Shown here piece by piece: positions 6,319 to 9,890 of a stretch of DNA of 9,890 bases. The stretch is from positions 1 to 9,890 of the forward strand of contig RDXA01000411.1 of assembly GCA_004292705.1 (NCBI GenBank), in the 5' to 3' direction. Position numbers and translations under genes: made by a program. The DNA is from Sphingomonadales bacterium (lineage in GTDB: Bacteria > Pseudomonadota > Alphaproteobacteria > Sphingomonadales > Sphingomonadaceae). Below the pieces are notes generated by a model that made no database searches, was not told where the DNA came from, and saw nothing but the letters and a program-made list of their open reading frames with translations. How positions within the stretch are numbered: position 1 is the first letter of the stretch; each line of letters starts with the position of its first letter.

Positions 6319-6683
6319 CGCCCTGAGGGTGCCTGCCGCGCCCCCGTGAAGTTTACAAACCTGAGTCTCTAGGCTGGCATCCCTGCGAAGACTTTTGAAA
6401 TCTGTCAGTCACTTACATCTGAACAGCAGGTTTGGCATTATGCGCGCGCCCGTTTCAGGGTTGCGGCGGGCATCTCGCGTACCGGAGCGGCTGCGACCAT
6501 GTGAAAAAGCGGCCTGATCGATAGCGCGCAAGATGGCGATACGAAACGATCCGAGTCCACCTGCGGGCCGCAACGCCCGGCCCGATCTTTACTTATTCTA
6601 CTCTTACCGTGCCCCATTGAGTTGCGAACGGCCAAGGATGCTGTCATTTTGACCGCCAGATTATTGTTACGAAAAGAAAATCA
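6319..6683. other. 365-base intergenic stretch without a confident gene
   Basis: Base composition drops here compared with the flanking operon, and no ORF in it looks like a normal protein. It holds an inverted repeat CAAACCTG (6356-6363) / CAGGTTTG (6427-6434), a 25-codon Arg-rich ORF at 6440-6517, and a GC hairpin with a T-rich tail at 6564-6603. A weak hairpin directly after the LON stop (GGGTGC / GCGCCC with one G-U pair, loop CTGCC) is not followed by Ts. The desaturase promoter must lie in this stretch; TTGACC at 6649-6654 is a possible -35 but I see no matching -10. Confidence 0.6.
6564..6603 (+). terminator. GC hairpin followed by a T-rich tract, candidate terminator or attenuator
   Basis: CGGGCCG (6564-6570) pairs perfectly with CGGCCCG (6578-6584) around a 7-base loop, and is followed by ATCTTTACTTATTCTACTCT, rich in T but not an unbroken run. 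It lies about 246 bases after the LON gene and 81 bases before the desaturase TTG. It could end transcripts of the upstream operon, end an unannotated small transcript, or attenuate the desaturase. Confidence 0.45.
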
Positions 6684-7733
6684 TTGCCAAATCAGAATAT
6701 TGCGTCAGACGTGGCCGAATTGGAGCCGCGCAAGCTGATAGCGGCGCTAAAGCCATTTTCCATGCCACACACCGGACGGAGCATCTGGGAGCTATCGGCT
6801 ACGCTCGCCCCGTTCTTTACCGTCATTGGGGTCATGCTTGTCGCGGTTGACTGGGGGTATGGCGCAGCGCTCCTGCTTGCCCCCTTGGCGGGGTTGCTGC
6901 TGCTACGGACCTTTATCATCCAGCATGATTGCGGACATGGAGCCTTTTTCCGCAAGAGGACGGGCAATGACTGGACCGGTCGAGCGCTCGGGGTGCTGAC
7001 CTTTACGCCTTATGACTGCTGGAGCCGCTCGCACACTTTGCATCATGCCAATACCGGCAATCTTGATGCCCGCGGATTTGGAGATGTCGATACTCTGACT
7101 GTTGAAGAGTTCCGTTCGCTCAGCGCAACGAAACGGCTGTTCTATCGCGCCTATCGTCATCCGGTGGTGCTGTTCGGCATTGGCCCTGCTTACCTGTTTC
7201 TTGTCCGACATCGGCTGCCGATAGGTCTGATGACTGCCGGATCGAAATACTGGGTCAGTGCCATCGCTACCAATGTTGCGACGGCTGTCGTCCTTGGCGG
7301 CCTGATTTTCCTGTTTGGCCTCGTCACGACCGCGCTGGTCGTGATCCCGACGTTATTGATCGCCGCGTCAACCGGGGTCTGGTTGTTCTACATCCAGCAT
7401 CAGTTCGAAGATGCCCATTGGGACAAGCACGCGAATTGGTCGTTTCATGAGGCGGCGTTCCGCGGCAGTTCTTATCTTGATCTGGCGCAACCGCTGCGCT
7501 GGTTCACCGGCAACATCGGAATCCACCACGTCCATCACCTTGTGAGCAGGATCCCATTCTACCGATTGCCGGACGTGCTGCGAGCCTTTCCCGAGCTCCG
7601 TCAGGTCAACCGCTTTACTGTGCCTGAGACATTGCGACCCATGATGCTCGCGCTGTGGGATGAGGAAAAGCGCAAGCTGGTCTCGTTCCGGGAAGCGGCA
7701 GTTCGATCTGCCGGAGCCGACAGGCACATTTGA
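6684..7733 (+). CDS. Membrane fatty acid desaturase (DesA/acyl-lipid type)
   Basis: A 349-residue integral membrane di-iron desaturase that inserts a cis double bond into acyl chains, tuning membrane fluidity. All three histidine boxes are present: HDCGH at 81-85, HTLHH at 117-121 and HHVHH at 281-285. Hydrophobic segments at about 40-58, 60-79, 162-176 and 192-232 fit the usual four-helix topology with the boxes on the cytosolic side. PYDCWSRSHTLHHANTGNLD and WLFYIQHQFEDAHW are typical of the DesA-like delta-12 group. The start is uncertain: the frame is open back to 6621 with no ATG or GTG; TTG at 6684 gives a natural N terminus before AALKPFSMPHTGRSIWEL but has only a poor purine tract (GAAAAGAAAA). 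GTG at 6711 and ATG at 6762 lack ribosome sites too. GC is visibly lower than in neighbouring genes (about 50% over 6901-6960), suggesting separate ancestry. Confidence 0.93.
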   Translation: MPNQNIASDVAELEPRKLIAALKPFSMPHTGRSIWELSATLAPFFTVIGVMLVAVDWGYGAALLLAPLAGLLLLRTFIIQHDCGHGAFFRKRTGNDWTGRALGVLTFTPYDCWSRSHTLHHANTGNLDARGFGDVDTLTVEEFRSLSATKRLFYRAYRHPVVLFGIGPAYLFLVRHRLPIGLMTAGSKYWVSAIATNVATAVVLGGLIFLFGLVTTALVVIPTLLIAASTGVWLFYIQHQFEDAHWDKHANWSFHEAAFRGSSYLDLAQPLRWFTGNIGIHHVHHLVSRIPFYRLPDVLRAFPELRQVNRFTVPETLRPMMLALWDEEKRKLVSFREAAVRSAGADRHI

Positions 7734-7751
7734 ACCATCGTGAGCAAGAAC

Positions 7752-7812
7752 CTGCCGTTCCAAAACCGGCCCGGCAGCTGCCGATCAAAGTTCGCTGTTT
7801 GATTGTCCGAAC
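7752..7812. other. Cluster of hairpins between convergent genes
   Basis: CTGCCG (7752-7757), CGGCAG (7772-7777) and CTGCCG (7778-7783) can form two mutually exclusive stems; the last two make a perfect 12-base palindrome. ATCAAA (7784-7789) / TTTGAT (7798-7803) and GTTCG (7790-7794) / CGAAC (7808-7812) add further stems. On the minus strand GGTTTTGG follows the GC stems. It probably serves as a loose bidirectional transcription end for the desaturase and mtnP, but no classic terminator is seen. Confidence 0.35.
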
Positions 7813-7854
7813 GGCGATTCTTGGCTGTCACCACGCCAGAGCGGACATCCGGCC

Positions 7855-8721
7855 CTAGCCAAACAATCGCCCAGCCACCGCATCCAGCTTGGCCATTACC
7901 GCCGGATCATGCTCGTCGGGGGCAGTGATAACCGCGTCGTCGAGCGCGGAATCGATGGGGGAGGGTTCGCGCGCCTCGGGCAGGGCGGTGATGAAATTCT
8001 GCACCATCGCCCGGGCCAATGCGCCGTTGGCCTGCATCTGCTGGACAACCTGCGCGACATCGACCGCTTCCCCGTCCCGCCAGCAATCGTAATCGGTCAC
8101 CATGCCAACGAGGGCGTAGGGCAGCTCGGCCTCCCGTGCGAGCTTCGCCTCGGGCATCGCGGTCATCCCGATCACGTCCGCGCCCCATTGGCGATACATC
8201 CGGCTTTCGGCGCGGGTGGAAAACTGCGGGCCTTCCATCGCGAGATAGGTCGCCCCGACCGCGACCTTGCCCTTGGCCGCGGCAACGGCTTGCGCCGCCA
8301 TCTCCGACAGGCGCGGGCAGACCGGATCGGCCATCGAGACGTGCGTCACAAAACCGTTTGTGAAGAAGGTCGAAGGGCGGTGAACGGTGCGGTCGATGAA
8401 TTGCTCGACGACCGCGAAGCGCCCCGGCTCCAGTTCCTCGCGCAGGGAGCCGACGGCGCTTATCGCGAGGATATCGGTGCAGCCCGCGCGCTTGAGCGCA
8501 TCGATATTGGCGCGCGAATTGAGTTCTGTCGGCGTAATCGGATGGCCGCGACCGTGGCGGGGGAGAAAGCGCACCTTCACCCCGGCAAGCGTCCCGCACA
8601 GGATCTCGTCCGAGGGATCGCCCCAGGGCGTCTCGATCGCGATCCACTGCGCGTCCTCGATGCCGTCGATGGCATAGAGGCCCGATCCGCCGATGATCCC
8701 GATGCACCATTCGCTGGCCAT
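7855..8721 (-). CDS. mtnP: S-methyl-5'-thioadenosine phosphorylase
   Basis: A 288-residue cytosolic enzyme that splits 5'-methylthioadenosine with phosphate into adenine and 5-methylthioribose-1-phosphate, clearing the by-product of polyamine and acyl-homoserine-lactone synthesis. It belongs to the trimeric PNP/MTAP class. Motifs: IIGGSGLY (9-16), phosphate-site RHGRGH (55-60), AISAVGSL (86-93), MEGPQFSTRAES (162-173) with the ribose-site Met, MTAMPEA (186-192), and TDYDCW (209-214). The two Asp of DYD are the adenine-selecting pair of MTAP; guanosine/inosine phosphorylases have Asn there. The ATG at 8719-8721 fits the short lead before the first glycine loop; a GGGG lies about eight bases upstream. 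It follows the GST-family gene after 41 bases on the same strand, so they may share a transcript. No other methionine-salvage gene is in the window. Confidence 0.96.
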   Translation of the reverse strand: MASEWCIGIIGGSGLYAIDGIEDAQWIAIETPWGDPSDEILCGTLAGVKVRFLPRHGRGHPITPTELNSRANIDALKRAGCTDILAISAVGSLREELEPGRFAVVEQFIDRTVHRPSTFFTNGFVTHVSMADPVCPRLSEMAAQAVAAAKGKVAVGATYLAMEGPQFSTRAESRMYRQWGADVIGMTAMPEAKLAREAELPYALVGMVTDYDCWRDGEAVDVAQVVQQMQANGALARAMVQNFITALPEAREPSPIDSALDDAVITAPDEHDPAVMAKLDAVAGRLFG

Positions 8722-8762
8722 GCGCGCGCCCCGTTCTTTGCTCGCCGTTGGAGAGGAAGGGC

Positions 8763-9467
8763 TTAGGTCAGGTCGAAGCGGATCGGCAAGGCCTTGCGGA
8801 TGATCTTATCCGCCGCTGCGTAAGGCCCTGCGATCAGCGGCAGGGCCTGCATCGCGGCAAAATGCGCGGCGAGCGCGGGCCATTTGTCGAGCGGGGTCTC
8901 CGCCACCAGCGCGACCTGCATCAGCACGGTCGCCACGGTGATGTCCGCAATCGAGAGCGCATCGCCCGCAAAAAAGGCCCTGCCCGCGAGCCGAGCCTCC
9001 AGCACGTCGAAGATTGGCGGCAACTGGCTCGCCCAAGCCTCGCGCGCCTTGTCGAGCCCCGGTTCCTCGCCCTTGGATACCGCAAAGAAGATCGGGCGGA
9101 AGATGCCCAGACCGCCCGCCATGGCGAGCGCGGTGTCGGCATATTCCTCAATGAACAGCGCTTCGCCCAGCGCCATCGGGCTTTCGGGGTAGAGCGCAGG
9201 CGCGGGGTGCTTCTTCTCGATGAAGGCGCAGATCGCGGAGGAATCGGCGATGGTGCCTGCGAGGCCTTCCTCCGCCACCGATCGGTCACGCAGCACCGGA
9301 ATGCGCTTCATCGGCGAGATGTCACGGAACCATTGGGGCGGGTCGAACACGTTGATCGCCTCGACCTCGTAAGGCACGCCCTTGGCGATGCAGACCCCGG
9401 CGACCTTGCGCACGAAGGGTGAGACCGGGCTGCCGTAAATCACCAGATCGGGGCGGGAATCACGCAT
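8763..9467 (-). CDS. Glutathione S-transferase family protein
   Basis: A 234-residue soluble GST-fold protein. The N-terminal thioredoxin-like domain (about 7-88) has VIYGSPVSPFVRKV, with Ser16 at the usual catalytic position rather than Cys, the cis-proline in MKRIPVL (Pro57), and ADSSAICAFIE (74-84), the segment that grips the gamma-glutamyl part of glutathione. The helical C-terminal domain (about 95-215) includes FFAGDALSIADITVATVL (165-182), the N-capping motif. Start: ATG at 9465-9467, preceded by GGAGGAG about seven bases upstream, a strong ribosome site, although the frame stays open further left. The substrate is unknown; detoxification or a specific isomerase/dehalogenase activity are both possible. 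It lies 41 bases before mtnP on the same strand and is divergent from the aldehyde dehydrogenase gene. Confidence 0.93.
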   Translation of the reverse strand: MRDSRPDLVIYGSPVSPFVRKVAGVCIAKGVPYEVEAINVFDPPQWFRDISPMKRIPVLRDRSVAEEGLAGTIADSSAICAFIEKKHPAPALYPESPMALGEALFIEEYADTALAMAGGLGIFRPIFFAVSKGEEPGLDKAREAWASQLPPIFDVLEARLAGRAFFAGDALSIADITVATVLMQVALVAETPLDKWPALAAHFAAMQALPLIAGPYAAADKIIRKALPIRFDLT

Positions 9468-9569
9468 TCGGCTCTCCTCCAGGGTATGTCTCGCCGCTTC
9501 CATAGGCCCACGTGCCGATAGCGCAATCATCAGGTGATCGCGTGTGGGCTTCGCGCTAGCTCTGCCGCC

Positions 9570-9586
9570 AACGCAAGCGTTGCGTT
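9570..9586. promoter_or_regulatory. Perfect inverted repeat in the GST/aldehyde dehydrogenase divergent region
   Basis: AACGCAA (9570-9576) and TTGCGTT (9580-9586) are perfect inverted arms around GCG. It overlaps a second inverted repeat, GCGTTGC (9577-9583) / GCAACGC (9594-9600). Located 66 bases before the aldehyde dehydrogenase ATG and about 103 bases before the GST start, it is well placed as an operator for one or both genes. No T run long enough for a terminator and no gene end nearby. The cognate regulator is not in the window. Confidence 0.5.
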
Positions 9587-9651
9587 TTGCTATGCAACGC
9601 GCCAACCTGAGCGGGAGAGAGACGACTCCCCATTCGACGAGAGGAATAATC

Positions 9652-9890
9652 ATGGTCACCCAGTACAAGAACCTGATCGGCGGCAAGATGATCGCCACCG
9701 ACCGCTGGCTCGATGTTGTGAACCCGGCCACCGAGCAGGTGATCGGCCAGGTGCCCGCTTGCGGCAAGGCCGAGCTTGACGAAGCCGTTGCCGCCGCGCG
9801 CGCCGCGTTCAAGACGTGGAAGAACACCCCCATCGAAGAACGCCGCGCCGCGATCATGGCGATTTCGGGTGCGATCAAGGCCAATGCCGA
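9652..9890 (+). CDS. Aldehyde dehydrogenase, N-terminal part (truncated by the window edge)
   Basis: The first 79 residues of an NAD(P)-dependent aldehyde dehydrogenase, a family of about 470-500 residues that oxidises aldehydes to carboxylic acids. The visible part has the N-terminal strand pair YKNLIGGKMI, then VVNPATEQVIGQVPACGKAELDEAVAAARAAFKTWKNTPIEERRAAIMAI, which is characteristic of the superfamily. The catalytic Cys and Glu and the nucleotide fold lie outside the window, so substrate cannot be judged. The ATG at 9652 is preceded by GAGAGGAATAATC, a good ribosome site. The gene is divergent from the GST-family gene, and the 184-base gap between them holds the inverted repeat at 9570-9600. 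Confidence 0.95.
   Translation, partial: MVTQYKNLIGGKMIATDRWLDVVNPATEQVIGQVPACGKAELDEAVAAARAAFKTWKNTPIEERRAAIMAISGAIKANA

Noticed and set aside
7909..8766. 285-codon plus-strand ORF opposite mtnP
   Set aside because: Antisense shadow rich in Arg, Gly, His and Asp without any recognisable domain; mtnP on the other strand has all its motifs.
9468..9884. Extended N terminus of the GST-family protein
   Set aside because: It would run through the divergent promoter and the aldehyde dehydrogenase coding region; GGAGGAG before the ATG at 9467 settles the start.

Overview
The window looks like ordinary chromosome from a high-GC alphaproteobacterium, most likely a sphingomonad of the Erythrobacter/Porphyrobacter type. 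That placement is inferred from how the proteins read (dCTP deaminase, the YbbN-type thioredoxin plus LON-domain pair, the DesA-like desaturase, the ZnuD-like receptor) and from GC-rich codon use; no database search was made.

Layout, left to right. The 3' end of dcd (+) runs in from outside and meets a small conserved-looking hypothetical gene (-), with only 10 bases between their stops. A divergent gap of about 106 bases leads to a full-length saccharopine-dehydrogenase-like oxidoreductase (+). That gene converges on a large TonB-dependent receptor gene (-), and a strong hairpin terminator lies between them. The receptor carries a His/Glu-rich barrel insertion, and a Zur-like half-site sits just before its start, so zinc (or another transition metal) is its likely substrate. 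Upstream of it lies a tRNA-Gly(GCC) gene (-) with encoded CCA. The tRNA is divergent from a two-gene operon (+): a YbbN/CnoX-type thioredoxin-TPR protein (probable TTG start) and a stand-alone LON-domain protein, joined by an ATGA overlap. A near-perfect 20-base tandem repeat sits between the tRNA and this operon.

A 365-base stretch without a confident gene follows. It contains a spaced inverted repeat, a tiny possible leader ORF and a GC hairpin followed by a T-rich tract. Next is a membrane fatty acid desaturase (+) with all three histidine boxes, in a patch of visibly lower GC. It converges on a GST-family gene and mtnP (-), which look like a short operon transcribed GST first. At the right edge the first 79 codons of an NAD(P)-dependent aldehyde dehydrogenase (+) start divergently from the GST gene; the shared upstream region holds a clear inverted repeat.

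I found no CRISPR array, insertion sequence, phage module, toxin-antitoxin or defence genes, and nothing that I would call a new system. The most useful leads are the metal-receptor gene with its candidate operator, the repeat before the ybbN-LON operon, and the unexplained 6319-6683 gap.
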